This document shows, in pieces, positions 35,520 through 44,691 of a stretch of DNA of 64,000 nt. Position numbers and translations under genes: made by a program. Position 1 is the stretch's first letter. Each line of letters opens with the position of its first letter. The notes under the pieces are model-generated. The model was not told the DNA's origin and made no database searches. It worked only from the letters and a program-made list of their open reading frames with translations. Origin of the DNA: Chlamydia caviae GPIC (GTDB taxonomy: Bacteria > Chlamydiota > Chlamydiia > Chlamydiales > Chlamydiaceae); assembly GCF_000007605.1 (NCBI RefSeq), contig NC_003361.3, positions 62,001 through 126,000 of the forward strand. The letters run 5' to 3'.

Positions 35520-35986
35520 AAGTAGTTCTTTATAATCCTGATATTCCCCAGAACACGGGGAATATAGGAAGAACGTGTATAGCTCTAGGTGCTGAATTAA
35601 TTTTAGTGAGGCCCCTAGGGTTTTCTTTATTGGATAAATTTGTTAAGCGCGCAGGGATGGATTACTGGGATAAGGTTAATCTATCTGTTGTAGACTCTTT
35701 AGACGAAGCTTTATCCGGAGTAGATCAAAACAAGGTTTTTTGTCTTTCAACCAAAGGATCACAATACTATGGGGATGTTTCTCTCCCTATGGATGGTGTG
35801 TATGTTTTTGGTTCTGAATCAAAAGGATTGCCAGAAGACGTATTAAAGAAATACTACAACCACTGTTATTACCTACCAATGCGGCCTGGTATCAGATCTT
35901 TGAATTTGGCAACAACTGTGGGCGTAGTACTTTTTGAAGCAGTTCGACAAAATAATCAAAGTGCTTGTATCCGCAATGGGGATTAA
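35516..35986 (+). CDS. trmL: tRNA (cytidine/uridine-2'-O)-methyltransferase TrmL-like (SPOUT family)
   Basis: A 156-residue SPOUT methyltransferase whose length and motifs match TrmL, which methylates the wobble nucleotide of certain tRNA-Leu. Motifs: YNPDIPQNTGNIGRTC at the N-terminus, VYVFGSESKGLPED, and the trefoil-knot SAM site PMRPGIRSLNLATTVGVVL. It is translationally coupled to mip. Two tRNA-Leu genes lie in this window, one of them 347 bases beyond the trmL stop. Confidence 0.88.
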   Translation: MKVVLYNPDIPQNTGNIGRTCIALGAELILVRPLGFSLLDKFVKRAGMDYWDKVNLSVVDSLDEALSGVDQNKVFCLSTKGSQYYGDVSLPMDGVYVFGSESKGLPEDVLKKYYNHCYYLPMRPGIRSLNLATTVGVVLFEAVRQNNQSACIRNGD

Positions 35987-36291
35987 GAGTGCTGATTAAT
36001 TAACCTAATCAAAGAATCCTTATCTTTTAGTCCGACTACACGATCAACCTCTTTCCCATCCTTAAATAGAATTAGAGTAGGAATTGAAGAAACACCGTAC
36101 TGCTCTGCTGGTGCAGGATGGTCATCTATATTGACTTTTCCAATAAGCACTGAGGAGACTTCTGCTTCAAGACTTTCTAATACAGGGGTGAGCATTTTGC
36201 AAGGGCCACACCATTCAGCAAAAAAGTCTATAAGTACTAGGCCCGTGGCGATGAAGGAATTGAAATTTTCAGCAGATACGACTTTGACCAT
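35983..36291 (-). CDS. trxA: Thioredoxin
   Basis: A 102-residue thioredoxin with the redox motif WCGPCK (C28, C31) and the cis-proline loop SSIPTLILFKDG. It is a general cytoplasmic disulfide reductant. The 3' end overlaps the trmL 3' end by four bases in convergent orientation. A tRNA-Leu gene lies 41 bases upstream on the same strand and may share a promoter. Confidence 0.96.
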   Translation of the reverse strand: MVKVVSAENFNSFIATGLVLIDFFAEWCGPCKMLTPVLESLEAEVSSVLIGKVNIDDHPAPAEQYGVSSIPTLILFKDGKEVDRVVGLKDKDSLIRLINQHS

Positions 36292-36332
36292 AATTCTCCA
36301 ATAAGTTCGGGGGATTCATTTTGAATGTTACT

Positions 36333-36416
36333 TGCAGCTAAGAAGACTTGAACTTCCATGAGCCTAAGCTCACTAGAACCTGAATCTAGCGCGTCTACCG
36401 GTTCCGCCATAGCTGC
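36333..36416 (-). tRNA. tRNA-Leu (CAG anticodon)
   Basis: Read on the minus strand, the acceptor strands GCAGCTA and TAGCTGC pair perfectly, with discriminator A. The anticodon stem CTAGA/TCTAG encloses the loop TTCAGGT with anticodon CAG. A long variable arm (GAGC TTA GGCTC) marks it as a class II leucine tRNA, and the T loop is TTCAAGT. CCA is not encoded. About 84 nt. Confidence 0.93.
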
Positions 36417-36700
36417 ATGAAGGCAGATTGTAGACATAGGTTAAAAAAAACACAATTCAGAAACTTTTTCAAAGGAAAAGAGAAAAAATCCCTATCTATT
36501 TCCACTGTTCTTTAATGGGAATGAATAGAGAGCGTCTACCTCTATGTATGCAAGGCGCTTGTGTTAGAAAAATCCTCACATGCCTCTGTATAGGTTATTC
36601 ATGTTTGTCAGGTCTTCTAATTGTTTTTAATCACTTGATTTGAAATACTTTGAGAGTCTGTTAAAGACTATTTTAAGATTAAAAATTCTCAAGGAATGTT
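36417..36700. other. Intergenic region upstream of tRNA-Leu and the 51-codon gene
   Basis: About 284 bases with no gene that I can support. It should contain the minus-strand promoter of the tRNA and the plus-strand promoter of the small gene at 36701; no clear -10/-35 pair could be fixed. Confidence 0.4.
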
Positions 36701-36856
36701 ATGGAAACAGAACAATATGAAACTTCTGAGAACATGAAACAATTCTTTCAAAATCTAGAAAAAATCAAACTTTTCTTACAGGAACATGCGAACGAACATC
36801 CAAAACTTCAAGAAGCTTTTGATATGTTCGATAAAACATTTAAAGTTGAAGATTAA
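36701..36856 (+). CDS. Short acidic helical protein, 51 residues
   Basis: An open frame beginning METEQYETSENMKQFF and ending DMFDKTFKVED. AAGGA lies six bases before the ATG. The product is acidic and strongly helix-forming, with repeated hydrophobic spacing (MKQFFQNLEKIKLFLQEH), no signal peptide and no membrane segment. Composition and the well-placed ribosome site favour a real gene. It resembles small chaperone- or regulator-like proteins only in size; no family recognised. Confidence 0.55.
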   Translation: METEQYETSENMKQFFQNLEKIKLFLQEHANEHPKLQEAFDMFDKTFKVED

Positions 36857-37310
36857 AAGAGATGAATAGTTTTATATTTAGGATGATGATCTGCTTTAGA
36901 CGCCTGTGTGAGGGCCAGTAGAAGTTCTGGAGCTTCCATAGTAGATCCTAGAGGAAAGAGTTCTTTAGATATCTAAGAGCTTAAAAATTCTAACTATTAA
37001 AATTATTTTCTAATTTTTTCTTAGGCTTCATTATTTTAGTGCGGCATATTTAATAAAATGCCGCCGTAGTTAAAAAACCCCCACAATAACACCACTCTTT
37101 GCTTTATTGCAAATAATCAAATTATCTTTTTAGAGGGCGCAATAGGCTAGCAGCTTTATGTTCAACATAATTCTCGTGTTATGCTAGTATGATTAATTTA
37201 ATGTGAAACAGCACTAAACTATTCTTGAGTTTATTGTTTTAGAAAACAGTTTTTCTTCAGTAAACCAAGAAAGCTTTTAATTTGCTTCATTAGCTGAAAA
37301 AGGGATGAGC
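36857..37310. other. Gene-poor AT-rich region before the CT538-like gene
   Basis: About 450 bases. On the minus strand a 28-codon frame (36853-36939) has its own AGGA site. A stem-loop lies at 37041-37064 (GCGGCAT with ATGCCGC, ten-base loop). The rest is AT-rich and should carry the promoter of the downstream operon. Nothing else is recognisable. Confidence 0.45.
37041..37064. other. Isolated GC-rich stem-loop
   Basis: GCGGCAT (37041-37047) pairs with ATGCCGC (37058-37064) around a ten-base AT loop, in an otherwise AT-rich region. On the plus strand the next bases are CGTAGTTAAAAAACCC, so it is not a classical terminator in that direction; on the minus strand it is followed by TAAAATAATG, with no long T run. 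Confidence 0.45.
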
Positions 37311-38027
37311 ATGAATATTTCTGGAAGTATCAAACAGAAACTTCTCCAGTTTTTGGGAAAACAAAAAGCACCAGAATTGTTGGCTACGTATTTATTTTAT
37401 CTAGAACAAGCTCTAAATATAAATCCTGTGGTTTTTGCTCGCGACAAAATAATTTTTAAAACTCCAGAAGATGCTATTCGAATTCTTGAGGAAGATAAAA
37501 AGATTTGGCGCGAAACAGAGATACAAATTCGCTCTGGGAAGCCAGAAGTTAACGAACACACAAAAAGAATCTATATTTGTCCTTTCACTGGGAAAGTATT
37601 TGCTGACAACGTGTACGCTGATCCTCAAGACGCTATTTATGATTGGCTATCCTCTTGCCCTCAAAATACAGAGCGCCAAAGTGGTGTCCGTGTAAAACGT
37701 TTCCTTGTATCCGATGATCCAAATATGATCAAAGAGTACATAGTCCCTCCTAAAGAGCCAATTGTTAAAACTGTTTTTGCCTCCGCTATTACGGGGAAAT
37801 TGTTCCATAGTTTGCCAGCGCTTATAGAAGACTTCACTTCTACATATTTACGTCCTATGACTTTGGAAGAAGTGCAAAATCAAAATAAGTTCCAATTGGA
37901 AGGCACTTTCTTATCTTTGCTACAAGATGCTCTCGAGGAAGACAAAATTGCTGAGTTTGTAGAAAGCTTAGCGGACGATACGGCCTTTCATGTATATATT
38001 AGTCAATGGGTAGATACAGAAGAGTAA
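37311..38027 (+). CDS. Conserved chlamydial hypothetical protein (CT538-like)
   Basis: A 238-residue protein from the ATG at 37311, six bases after AAGGG; the in-frame ATG at 37305 directly abuts that site. No signal peptide is seen. Two short similar segments contain TGKxF: CPFTGKVFADNVYADPQDAIYDW (TGK 93-95) and SAITGKLFHSLPALIEDF (TGK 161-163), suggesting an internal duplication. Function unknown. Its end overlaps tsaE by 22 bases, so it belongs to the tsaE/dnaQ transcript. Confidence 0.75.
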   Translation: MNISGSIKQKLLQFLGKQKAPELLATYLFYLEQALNINPVVFARDKIIFKTPEDAIRILEEDKKIWRETEIQIRSGKPEVNEHTKRIYICPFTGKVFADNVYADPQDAIYDWLSSCPQNTERQSGVRVKRFLVSDDPNMIKEYIVPPKEPIVKTVFASAITGKLFHSLPALIEDFTSTYLRPMTLEEVQNQNKFQLEGTFLSLLQDALEEDKIAEFVESLADDTAFHVYISQWVDTEE

Positions 38028-38467
38028 CCAATTCTGCTCAAGAAACTGTGGACATAGGCATCGAACTCGGCAAAATAGTCCCTCAAGGAGTTGTTTTGTT
38101 ATTGTTTGGTGATTATGGTTCAGGGAAAACAGAATTTGTGCGCGGTATTGTACAAGGGTATTTAGGGGACACTCTAGCTCAAGAAGTTGCTAGTCCCTCG
38201 TTTTCTCTTTTACATGTGTATGGTAGTGAACCGCGAAGAATCTGCCACTATGATCTTTATCGGATAGATGCTATTGGAGAGGATCAGCAAGGCCTTTTTC
38301 AAGATGCTGAAGAAGACGATATTTTATGTGTGGAATGGCCGGACAAAATAACATTACCGCGATTCCGAGAGACAATACAGATTCATATTAATGTGCTAAC
38401 TGCTGTTCAAAGAGAGGTGAGCATAGATGCCTCACCATCGATAATGTTAAAATTGCTGAAGGAATAA
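38006..38467 (+). CDS. tsaE: tRNA t6A37 biosynthesis ATPase TsaE
   Basis: A 153-residue P-loop protein (YjeE) that assists TsaB/TsaD in making threonylcarbamoyl-adenosine at position 37 of ANN-decoding tRNAs. Walker A is FGDYGSGKTEF (Leu-Gly-Ala is more usual in the middle). The family motifs SPSFSLLHVY and ICHYDLYRI follow, and LCVEWPDKI near the end is typical. The start lies within the upstream gene, with no clear ribosome site, consistent with translational coupling. Confidence 0.9.
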   Translation: MGRYRRVTNSAQETVDIGIELGKIVPQGVVLLLFGDYGSGKTEFVRGIVQGYLGDTLAQEVASPSFSLLHVYGSEPRRICHYDLYRIDAIGEDQQGLFQDAEEDDILCVEWPDKITLPRFRETIQIHINVLTAVQREVSIDASPSIMLKLLKE

Positions 38468-38476
38468 AAGAGAATC

Positions 38477-39226
38477 ATGACTTTACTAAAAGATACGATT
38501 TTTGTTTGCCTGGATTGTGAAATGACTGGGCTGGATGTAAAAAAAGATCGTATTATTGAATTTGCTGCAATGCGTTTCACTTTTGATAAGGTGATAGATT
38601 CCATGGAGACTCTGATCAATCCCGACCGTGTAATTTCAGCAGAATCACAAAGAATACACCGTATTTCCGATGCAATGTTAAAAGATCAGCCTAGGATTGC
38701 GGAGGTGTTTCCGAAAATTAAGTCCTTTCTGAAAGAAGGAGACTACATAGTTGGACATAGCGTAGGGTTTGATTTGCAGGTCTTAACTCAAGAAGCTGAG
38801 AGAATAGGGGAGAGTTTCTTATCTAAGTACTACATTATCGATACTTTAAGATTGGCGAAAGAGTACGGAGATAGCCCGAATAATTCACTAGAAGCTTTAG
38901 CTGTACATTTCAATGTTCCTTATGATGGTAATCATCGCGCTATGAAAGACGTAGAGATTAACATCAATATTTTCAAACATTTCTGTAAGCGTTTCCGCAC
39001 CATAGAACAACTTAAGCAAATGTTGTCAAAACCAATAAAGATGAAGTATATGCCTTTAGGTAAACATAAAGGGCGCTGCTTCTCAGAAATTCCTTTATCT
39101 TACCTACAGTGGGCATCTAAAATGGATTTTGACGCCGACCTACTCTTTTCTATAAGACACGAAATTAAGCATCGGCAAAAAGGCACAGGATTTACTCAAG
39201 TTAATAACCCATTTATAGGATTATAG
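38477..39226 (+). CDS. dnaQ: DnaQ-like 3'-5' exonuclease with C-terminal DUF3820-type domain
   Basis: A 249-residue DEDDh exonuclease. Exo I is CLDCEMTGL, Exo II GHSVGFDLQVL and Exo III NHRAMKDVE. These residues bind two metal ions for 3'-5' DNA or RNA trimming. After about residue 190, MPLGKHKGRCFSEIPLSYLQWASKM matches the small domain (DUF3820) found C-terminal to some exonucleases. It may be the proofreading subunit for DnaE or a repair/RNase T-like nuclease; the sequence does not decide. It starts nine bases after tsaE. Confidence 0.85.
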   Translation: MTLLKDTIFVCLDCEMTGLDVKKDRIIEFAAMRFTFDKVIDSMETLINPDRVISAESQRIHRISDAMLKDQPRIAEVFPKIKSFLKEGDYIVGHSVGFDLQVLTQEAERIGESFLSKYYIIDTLRLAKEYGDSPNNSLEALAVHFNVPYDGNHRAMKDVEININIFKHFCKRFRTIEQLKQMLSKPIKMKYMPLGKHKGRCFSEIPLSYLQWASKMDFDADLLFSIRHEIKHRQKGTGFTQVNNPFIGL

Positions 39227-39386
39227 AACAAATCTGATTTATAAAAAGTTTATTTGAAATCTTTAAATTTCGATTTATTAAAGAAATCAAAAATATCGTT
39301 TCAAGTAATCTCTTGATTTTCTTTAGGGCTAAGGATACTATCCAACAAAAAGTAGGAAGCGCTGTCTCTTCCCGAGGGAATTTTTA

Positions 39387-39857
39387 ATGCTTAAGAAAAA
39401 GCCCGTATCTTTCAGTTGTATTGATGGCCATATCTATAAAATTTTCCCAAACGATCTAAATACCAATAACACCGTATTCGGTGGTCTATTAATGAGTTTA
39501 CTAGATCGTTTAGCTCTTGTAGTTGCAGAAAGACATACAGAAGGAATTTGCGTAACAGCTTTTGTGGACGCTCTACGTTTTTATGCTCCTGCCTATATGG
39601 GAGAAAATCTAATTTGTAAAGCTGCTGTTAATCGTACGTGGAAAACTTCGTTAGAAGTTGGAGTGAAAGTATGGGCAGAGAACATCTATAAGCAGGAAAG
39701 ACGTCATATTACCTCTGCCTATTTTACATTTGTTTCGGTAGATGAGAATAATGCTCCTACTCCTGTGCATCAGGTTGTTCCAGAAACCCCTGAAGAAAAA
39801 CGCCGCTACGATGAGGCTGATCAGCGTAGACAATCTCGATTGAATATGAATAAATAG
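39387..39857 (+). CDS. yciA: Acyl-CoA thioesterase, YciA/hot-dog family
   Basis: A 156-residue single hot-dog-fold thioesterase that hydrolyses acyl-CoA. The family pattern [21 protein letters not shown] holds the catalytic Asn/Asp region, followed by the central [18 protein letters not shown] strand and a C-terminal charged tail ([15 protein letters not shown]). GAGGG precedes the ATG. Seven bases separate it from lnt. Substrate range is unknown. Confidence 0.85.
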   Translation: MLKKKPVSFSCIDGHIYKIFPNDLNTNNTVFGGLLMSLLDRLALVVAERHTEGICVTAFVDALRFYAPAYMGENLICKAAVNRTWKTSLEVGVKVWAENIYKQERRHITSAYFTFVSVDENNAPTPVHQVVPETPEEKRRYDEADQRRQSRLNMNK

Positions 39858-39864
39858 GAACGCT

Positions 39865-41490
39865 TTGTTCAGAATTCTTAGTTTTCTTTGTTCCTGGATT
39901 CTCATAGCCTTTGCTCAACCCGATATGAGTTGGTTTTTTTCTCTATTGGGGAGTGCCGTGGGTTACGGACTTTTGTGGTATAGTTTAGAACCTCAAAAGA
40001 GCCCCAAGCTATCTTGGAGGCAACTGACATCACTATTATTCTTGTGGTCTGTTACGGTATATGGAGTGCATTTTTCTTGGATGCTCTCAGATTTATATGT
40101 CGGGAAATTTATCTACGTAGTTTGGGGCGTGCTCATTAGTTTGTTAGCACTGCTATTTACAGCTTTCTCTTGTCTGTTGTTTTTTATCGTGCGCAAAAAA
40201 CACACGAAAATTCTTTGGTGTTTACCTGGTCTATGGGTAGCCGTGGAGATGGTGAGATTTTATTTTCTTTGTTCAGGAATGTCCTTGGACTATTTAGGTT
40301 GGCCTATTACCGCAAATGCTTATGGACGCCAATTTGGAGGTTTTTTTGGCTGGGCTGGAGAAAGTTTTATCCTAGTCGCTACAGGAATTAGCTTTTACCA
40401 GGTATTGTTGAGAAAGTGTTTTTCACGATACGTATGGTTGGGATGTTTGCTTTTCCCTTATATTTTAGGAGGAGTGCATTATGAATATCTCAAAAATACT
40501 TTTTCAAAAGAAGAAAACCTACGCGTTGCTGTTATACAGCCTGCATCTTCAATGCTTCTAGAAGGGCCCTGGTCAGGATCCCCAGCAATGGCTTGGCAAA
40601 GGCTGGTTAGTCTTTCTTCTATTGTAAGAAAACCTGTAGATCTTCTTATTTTCCCTGAAGTTTCTGTTCCCTTTGGAAGAGATAGAAAAGTCTATCCTTA
40701 CGATGATAGTCAGGTAATACTTTCCCCCCTGACACATTTTAAACATCAAGATGAGCTATTAGCCAATGTAGATTGGATGCAAGCCCTTTCCAACCATTTT
40801 AATTGTCCTATTCTTATGGGTTTAGAGAGATGGGAAGAGCTAGATTCTAAATTGCATCTGTACAACTCCGCAGAGTGTATTTCTCAACATGGCGAGCTAA
40901 TTGGATACGATAAACGTATTTTAGTTCCTGGAGGAGAATATATCCCCGGAGGAAAAATTGGCTGGTCAGTTTGTAAGAAATATTTTCCAGAATATGCATT
41001 GTCATGTCAACGGATCCCTGGAGCGCGTTCCGGAGTTATAGAGGTAGAAAATTTACCAAAAATGGGAGTTTCTATTTGTTATGAAGAGACTTTCGGAATG
41101 CTATTGCGTAATTATAAGCGAGAAGGAGCAAAGCTCCTTGTCAACCTAACCAATGATGGATGGTATCCCTCATCAAGGTTGCCACAAGTGCATTTTTATC
41201 ATGGGATTTTACGAAATCAGGAATTGGGAATGCCCTGTGTTCGTTCTTGCCATACGGGAATTACTGTAGCTGCAGACGCATTGGGGAGAGTAATAAAAAT
41301 GCTTCCTTATGAGACGCGTTATAGAAAAGCCTCCCCAGGAGTTTTACAAGTATCTCTTCCTATGCAAAATTATCCAACTTTGTATGCATTTTGGGGAGAT
41401 TTTCCAATGATTTTCTTGTCTTTGTTATCTATTGGATGCATTGGTTGTTATTTTGGATATCGCTTGCTTGCTAAAAAAGAAAAAGCATAA
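39865..41490 (+). CDS. lnt: Apolipoprotein N-acyltransferase
   Basis: A 541-residue inner-membrane enzyme adding the third acyl chain to lipoproteins. About six to seven membrane segments fill the first 210 residues. A nitrilase-like (CN-hydrolase) domain follows with the catalytic triad regions FPEVSVPFG (Glu), DKRILVPGGEYIP (Lys) and GVSICYEETFG (Cys), and ends with a C-terminal membrane segment. The start is TTG at 39865, five bases after AGGA. It heads the lnt-lpxC-fabZ-lpxA-fmt run and is needed by the lipoproteins encoded nearby. Confidence 0.92.
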   Translation: MFRILSFLCSWILIAFAQPDMSWFFSLLGSAVGYGLLWYSLEPQKSPKLSWRQLTSLLFLWSVTVYGVHFSWMLSDLYVGKFIYVVWGVLISLLALLFTAFSCLLFFIVRKKHTKILWCLPGLWVAVEMVRFYFLCSGMSLDYLGWPITANAYGRQFGGFFGWAGESFILVATGISFYQVLLRKCFSRYVWLGCLLFPYILGGVHYEYLKNTFSKEENLRVAVIQPASSMLLEGPWSGSPAMAWQRLVSLSSIVRKPVDLLIFPEVSVPFGRDRKVYPYDDSQVILSPLTHFKHQDELLANVDWMQALSNHFNCPILMGLERWEELDSKLHLYNSAECISQHGELIGYDKRILVPGGEYIPGGKIGWSVCKKYFPEYALSCQRIPGARSGVIEVENLPKMGVSICYEETFGMLLRNYKREGAKLLVNLTNDGWYPSSRLPQVHFYHGILRNQELGMPCVRSCHTGITVAADALGRVIKMLPYETRYRKASPGVLQVSLPMQNYPTLYAFWGDFPMIFLSLLSIGCIGCYFGYRLLAKKEKA

Positions 41491-41519
41491 TATACGGACA
41501 CTCTTTGTCAGGTTTTTGC

Positions 41520-42362
41520 ATGTTAGAACGAGCTCAAAGAACGTTAAAGCGCGAAGTACGTTATTCAGGTGTGGGAATTCACTTCGGAAAGTCAGCGACT
41601 TTAACTTTAGAACCTGCCAAAGAAAATACTGGAATAGTCTTTTGCCGCTCCGATCTTTTAGGAGAACGTATCCCCGCTTTACTCCCACATGTATACAATA
41701 CAGGGCGCAGCACTACCTTATCAGCAGGAGATTCGGTTATTGCTACCGTTGAGCACCTTATGGCTGCTTTACGTTCAAGTAATATTGACAATGTCATTGT
41801 TCGCTGTAGTGAAGAGGAAATCCCCATAGGGGACGGAAGCTCTCACGTTTTTATGCAGCTCATAGATGATGCTGGTATTTGTACGCAGAATGATAAAGTT
41901 CCCATTGCGAGACTATCTCAGCCTGTGTACTATCAGTCCCAGGATACTTTTCTCGCTGCATTTCCTTGTGACGAGTTAAAGATTTCTTACACCTTACACT
42001 ATCCTCAAAGTCCGACTATAGGGACCCAATACCGTTCTTTCGTTATTACGGAAGAATCTTTCCGTAAGGAGATCGCTCCTTGCAGAACGTTTGCTCTGTA
42101 TAATGAGCTGTGTTTCTTAATGGATAGAGGTTTGATTAGAGGAGGGTGTTTGGAAAATGCCGTGGTTTTTAAAGATGATGGTGTCATTAGTCTTGGGCAA
42201 TTGCGGTTTTCAGACGAGCCTGTAAGGCATAAAATTTTGGATTTGATAGGGGATCTATCTTTGGTAGGCAGACCTTTTGTTGCTCATATTGTCGCAGTAG
42301 GGTCAGGACATTCTTCAAACATTGCCTTGGGTAGAAAAATTTTAGAAGTGCTACAACCCTAA
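41520..42362 (+). CDS. lpxC: UDP-3-O-acyl-N-acetylglucosamine deacetylase LpxC
   Basis: LpxC, the zinc-dependent, committed step of lipid A synthesis. From MLERAQRTLKREVRYSGVGI it has 280 residues. Zinc-binding histidines lie in STTLSAGDSVIATVEHLMAAL and near the C-terminus in RHKILDLIGDLSLVGRPFVAH. GDGSSHVF is the conserved loop. The frame is open to a TTG at 41505; the ATG at 41520 is preceded by AGG. It is followed by fabZ and lpxA, a common arrangement in Gram-negative bacteria. Confidence 0.95.
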   Translation: MLERAQRTLKREVRYSGVGIHFGKSATLTLEPAKENTGIVFCRSDLLGERIPALLPHVYNTGRSTTLSAGDSVIATVEHLMAALRSSNIDNVIVRCSEEEIPIGDGSSHVFMQLIDDAGICTQNDKVPIARLSQPVYYQSQDTFLAAFPCDELKISYTLHYPQSPTIGTQYRSFVITEESFRKEIAPCRTFALYNELCFLMDRGLIRGGCLENAVVFKDDGVISLGQLRFSDEPVRHKILDLIGDLSLVGRPFVAHIVAVGSGHSSNIALGRKILEVLQP

Positions 42363-42376
42363 GAAATGAGTGACAG

Positions 42377-42841
42377 ATGAAAGAGGCGCCTGTAATTAAA
42401 TTACGAGAATTATTAAACTTACTTCCACATCGTTATCCTTTTTTGCTTGTGGATAAGGTGTTGTCTTATGATTTAGAGAAGCGATCCATTGTTGCACAAA
42501 AAAATGTAACAATAAATGAGCCTTTTTTTGTAGGGCATTTTCCTGAAGTACCCATTATGCCTGGAGTGTTAATATTAGAATCTTTAGCGCAAGCAGCCGG
42601 AGTTTTGCTAGGCTTGGTTTTAGAAAACGACAGAAATAAAAGGTTGGCTTTGTTTTTGGGAATACAAAAAGCGAAGTTTCGTCAGGCTGTGAGACCTGGT
42701 GACATTCTTACATTGAGCGCTGAATTTTCATTGATTTCGTCGAAGGGAGGAAAAGCTTCGGCACGAGCTTGTGTGGGTTCTCAGGTTGCTGCTGAGGGAG
42801 AACTGAGCTTTGCTCTTGTAGATAAGCAATCTTTAGATTAA
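42377..42841 (+). CDS. fabZ: (3R)-hydroxyacyl-ACP dehydratase FabZ
   Basis: A 154-residue hot-dog dehydratase of fatty acid synthesis. [12 protein letters not shown] and the active-site pair [20 protein letters not shown] (catalytic His and Glu) are both present. It competes with LpxA for hydroxyacyl-ACP, which fits its place between lpxC and lpxA. Confidence 0.96.
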   Translation: MKEAPVIKLRELLNLLPHRYPFLLVDKVLSYDLEKRSIVAQKNVTINEPFFVGHFPEVPIMPGVLILESLAQAAGVLLGLVLENDRNKRLALFLGIQKAKFRQAVRPGDILTLSAEFSLISSKGGKASARACVGSQVAAEGELSFALVDKQSLD

Positions 42842-42850
42842 CGGAGACAT

Positions 42851-43690
42851 ATGACGAACATTCACCCAACAGCAATTATCGAACCCGGGGCTAAAATCGG
42901 AAAGAATGTTGTTATTGAGCCGTATGTTGTTATTAAATCTACGGTGACCCTTTGCGATGATGTAGTTGTTAAATCTTATGCGTATATTGATGGACACACT
43001 ACTATTGGCAAGGGAACAACGATATGGCCATCCGCAATGATTGGCAATAAACCTCAGGATTTAAAATATCAGGGGGAGAAAACCTATGTTACCATAGGAG
43101 AAAATTGCGAGATTCGAGAATTTGCTATTATCACTTCATCTACATTTGAAGGGACGACAGTTTCTATAGGAAATAATTGTCTTATCATGCCTTGGGCGCA
43201 CGTAGCCCATAACTGCACAATTGGGAATTATGTGATTTTAAGTAATCATGCACAGTTAGCTGGGCATGTTGTCGTCGAGGATTACGCAATTATTGGCGGC
43301 ATGGTAGGCGTTCATCAATTTGTTCGTATTGGTGCGCACGCTATGGTTGGAGCTTTAAGTGGTATCCGGCGTGACGTTCCTCCGTACACTATAGGTACTG
43401 GAAATCCATACCAACTCGGCGGTATCAATAAGGTTGGTCTGCAAAGACGGCAAGTTCCTTTTGAGACGCGTTTAGCTTTGATTAAAGTGTTTAAAAAAGT
43501 CTATCGTTCCGAAGACAGCTTCTCTGAATCTTTGTTAGAAGCTCAAGAAGAATACGGCCACATTCCTGAGGTTCAAAATTTTATTCATTTTTGTCAGAAC
43601 CCAAGTAAGCGTGGTATAGAGCGTGGAGCTGATAAGGATGCTTTGCAAGATGAGAGCGTAGAAAAGGAAGGAGCTCTTGTTGAATCTTAA
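42851..43690 (+). CDS. lpxA: UDP-N-acetylglucosamine acyltransferase LpxA
   Basis: A 279-residue left-handed beta-helix acyltransferase, first enzyme of lipid A synthesis. Hexapeptide repeats run through the first 185 residues ([40 protein letters not shown] with the catalytic His region), followed by a C-terminal helical domain. The last 30 residues are charged and longer than in most homologues. It overlaps fmt by 11 bases. Confidence 0.95.
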   Translation: MTNIHPTAIIEPGAKIGKNVVIEPYVVIKSTVTLCDDVVVKSYAYIDGHTTIGKGTTIWPSAMIGNKPQDLKYQGEKTYVTIGENCEIREFAIITSSTFEGTTVSIGNNCLIMPWAHVAHNCTIGNYVILSNHAQLAGHVVVEDYAIIGGMVGVHQFVRIGAHAMVGALSGIRRDVPPYTIGTGNPYQLGGINKVGLQRRQVPFETRLALIKVFKKVYRSEDSFSESLLEAQEEYGHIPEVQNFIHFCQNPSKRGIERGADKDALQDESVEKEGALVES

Positions 43691-44642
43691 AGTTATTTAT
43701 TTCGGCACTCCTCAGTTTGCCGCTACAGTTTTAGAAGATTTATTGCATCATGATGTTAATGTTATAGGGGTTGTTACTCGCGTAGATAAACCTCAAAAAC
43801 GTTCGTCTCAGCCGATTCCCTCTCCTGTTAAAACACTGGCTTTATCTAAGAATATTCCCCTTTTGCAACCTGAAAAAGCTTCAGATCCACAATTTATTGA
43901 ACAACTCAAGGCTTTTGAAGCCGATGTGTTTATTGTGGTCGCTTATGGAGCTATCTTGCGTCAGGTAGTTTTAAATATCCCAAAATACGGTTGTTATAAT
44001 TTACATGCGGGCTTATTGCCTGCGTACCGCGGGGCCGCTCCCATACAACGCTGTATCATGGATGGTGTTACACAGTCTGGAAATACTGTAATTCGTATGG
44101 ACGCAGGCATGGATACTGGAGATATCGCTGGCGTATCCTATGTCCCTGTAGGCCCTGACATGACAGCAGGAGAACTGGCAGAAGCTCTATCTGCTCAGGG
44201 CGGAGAAATTCTAATAAAAACTTTACAGCAAATCTCTGACGGAACAATCTCTCATACGCCTCAGGATTCGTCCAAAGCATCGATAGCTCCTAAGTTATCG
44301 AAGGAAGAGGGGTTTGTTCTCTGGAATCATCCTGCTGAAAAGGTATATGCTCAAATACGGGGTGTTACACCGGCTCCTGGAGCCTGGACGCTCTATTCTT
44401 ATCAAGATAAACCAGCAAAACGTTTGGTTATTCGCAAAGCCTCCTTAGCTTCTAACAAGGGCATTTATGGCAACCCCGGTGATGTTATCGTATCAGATCA
44501 GCAAGAGCTTCTTATTGCCTGTGCTGAAGGGGCTATTTGTCTAAAAGAAATCCAGCCCGAAGGTAAGGGAGCAATGGATTCAAAAACTTTTTTGAATGGA
44601 CATTCTAATCATAAATTGAAATTATCTTTTCAAAACAACTAA
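43680..44642 (+). CDS. fmt: Methionyl-tRNA formyltransferase
   Basis: A 320-residue enzyme formylating initiator Met-tRNA. The N-terminal domain has [15 protein letters not shown] and the 10-formyl-THF-binding and catalytic segment [20 protein letters not shown] with [11 protein letters not shown]-terminal OB-like domain follows ([19 protein letters not shown]). AAGGAG lies before two consecutive TTG codons (43677, 43680); the second has the better spacing. It ends the envelope cluster. Confidence 0.93.
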   Translation: MNLKVIYFGTPQFAATVLEDLLHHDVNVIGVVTRVDKPQKRSSQPIPSPVKTLALSKNIPLLQPEKASDPQFIEQLKAFEADVFIVVAYGAILRQVVLNIPKYGCYNLHAGLLPAYRGAAPIQRCIMDGVTQSGNTVIRMDAGMDTGDIAGVSYVPVGPDMTAGELAEALSAQGGEILIKTLQQISDGTISHTPQDSSKASIAPKLSKEEGFVLWNHPAEKVYAQIRGVTPAPGAWTLYSYQDKPAKRLVIRKASLASNKGIYGNPGDVIVSDQQELLIACAEGAICLKEIQPEGKGAMDSKTFLNGHSNHKLKLSFQNN

Positions 44643-44691
44643 TTAAAGTTGGATCTTAGTCAAGATAGCTTAGTTTATTAAGTCACCATTG

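Noticed and set aside
36237..36437. Minus-strand 66-codon frame upstream of trxA
   Set aside because: It runs through the tRNA-Leu(CAG) gene and into trxA; the sequence is explained by the tRNA.
36417..36700. Possible additional tRNA next to tRNA-Leu(CAG)
   Set aside because: No acceptor pairing or T-loop motif could be found in the stretch.
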